Assembly: GCA_904501865.1 (NCBI GenBank)
Contig: CAJGCF010000074.1
Span: 1 to 6,293 of the forward strand
Reading direction: 5' to 3'
From: an uncultured Clostridia bacterium
GTDB taxonomy: Bacteria > Bacillota > Clostridia > Oscillospirales > CAG-272
Length of the DNA: 6,293 nt
Positions 5,941-6,293 of the stretch are shown here, one piece after another. The stretch's first letter is position 1, and each line of letters starts with the position of its first letter. The notes under the pieces are model-generated. The model was given only the letters and a program-made list of their open reading frames with translations. It did not search any database and had not been told where the DNA came from. Both the position numbers and the translations under genes were made by a program.

Positions 5941-6112
5941 GTGATGTTTGCCCTTGTGGGCAAGTGATGTTATTCGTTTCGCTCATAGTGATGTTGCTCC
6001 CGATGGTCGCAGTGATGTGATGTGTTCCTTCACACGCGCAAAGCGCACATCACAAGGCGAAGCCGTCATCACGCACGAAGTGCGCATCACGTTACGCTTG
6101 CGGAACGCATCG
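5941..6112. repeat. Comb-like palindromic element: four GTGATGT and four CATCAC units separated by mini-hairpins
   Basis: GTGATGT occurs exactly at 5941, 5964, 5988 and 6012. Its complement follows as ACATCAC (6047), tCATCAC (6066), gCATCAC (6084) and a truncated gCATC (6107). The units can pair in nested order, first with last and fourth with fifth. Small inverted repeats fill most gaps: TTGCCC/GGGCAA (5948-5963), TGTG/CACA (6021-6034), GCGC/GCGC (6036-6046), GGC/GCC (6056-6064), GCAC/GTGC (6073-6083) and GTTaCG/CGgAAC (6091-6106). The gaps at 5971-5987 and 5995-6011 hold decayed hairpins. The whole would fold as a long stem with a side hairpin at every joint. It contains no credible gene. 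From memory, similar TGATGTT/hairpin arrays recur in clostridial genomes, but I cannot verify this here. Confidence 0.8.
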
Positions 6113-6116
6113 TTCC

Positions 6117-6145
6117 AAAAACGAAAAAGCAGTCCAATGGACTGC
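6117..6145 (-). terminator. Intrinsic terminator of the tRNA operon
   Basis: On the minus strand, right after the encoded CCA of tRNA-fMet, GCAGTCC (6145-6139) pairs with GGACTGC (6135-6129) around a 3-nt loop. TTTTTCGTTTTT (6128-6117) follows as the U-tract. The flanking A and T tracts extend the inverted repeat to 6115-6157 with a 2-nt bulge, so it could also work for plus-strand transcription. Confidence 0.88.
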
Positions 6146-6154
6146 TTTCGTTTT

Positions 6155-6232
<78 letters not shown>

Positions 6233-6254
6233 ATATTTGATTTTCGGCTCCCGG

Positions 6255-6293
6255 TGGTGCCGGTAACCGGGATCGAACCGGTACGATACTTTC
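6255..6293 (-). tRNA. 3' part of a class II tRNA, probably tRNA-Leu
   Basis: The visible 39 nt run leftward from the window edge. They comprise the end of a variable arm (GAAA loop then GTATC), a perfect T stem ACCGG/CCGGT around TTCGATC, the acceptor strand TACCGGC, discriminator A and an encoded CCA. The GAAA-GTATC segment implies a long variable arm, hence Leu, Ser or Tyr. Discriminator A excludes most Ser, and a predicted GCCGGTA 5' acceptor strand favours Leu. The anticodon lies outside the window, so identity is not settled. It is 22 nt upstream of tRNA-fMet in the same transcription unit. Confidence 0.8.

Noticed and set aside
5941..6112. CRISPR array suggested by regular GTGATGT spacing
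   Set aside because: Repeats are only 7 bp, they switch to the reverse complement halfway, and the spacers are hairpins rather than unique sequence. No cas genes are present.
5527..6112. An intervening sequence within a 23S rRNA gene
   Set aside because: No 23S rRNA sequence flanks the four-helix-bundle gene; its neighbours are tRNAs and protein genes.

Overview
The window looks like a chromosomal fragment of a low-to-mid GC Firmicute, most likely an uncultured gut Clostridia. The evidence is the perfect or near-perfect sigma-A type promoters, strong AGGAG-type ribosome binding sites, lipobox lipoproteins with low-complexity linkers, a choloylglycine-hydrolase family gene and tRNAs with encoded CCA. 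The taxon is an inference; no rRNA is present.

Left part (1-3614). The first 35 codons of a choloylglycine-hydrolase/penicillin acylase family enzyme run leftward off the window. A 227-bp spacer holds tandem RBS-like 20-bp units, then a consensus promoter with a 24-bp palindromic operator over its -10 box. This promoter drives a TetR-family regulator (333-1013) and, 18 nt further on, a large secreted lipoprotein (1032-3515). The lipoprotein carries a run of 31 Asn encoded by a hexanucleotide microsatellite. Its reading frame continues past an in-frame TAG for another 32 codons of the same Ser/Glu/Asp-rich composition.

Middle (3615-5526). A nested inverted repeat and a 19-bp perfect terminator hairpin separate the first operon from a convergent second lipoprotein gene (5188 to 3890). 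That gene has its own clear promoter (TTGACT-17-TATAAT). Upstream of it lies a doubtful 40-codon ORF with a very good Shine-Dalgarno sequence.

Right part (5527-6293). A stand-alone four-helix-bundle protein of the 23S-intervening-sequence/Avd-like family is read leftward. Its promoter abuts a 172-bp comb-like element: four GTGATGT units followed by four mirror CATCAC units, with small hairpins between them. The element lies just beyond the terminator of a leftward tRNA operon, initiator tRNA-fMet plus the 3' part of a class II tRNA, probably Leu. The four-helix-bundle gene plus its comb element is the best candidate here for an undescribed system, possibly a protein with a cognate structured RNA/DNA or a small mobile unit next to tRNA genes. 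No function is proven for it, and no function can be assigned to either lipoprotein.
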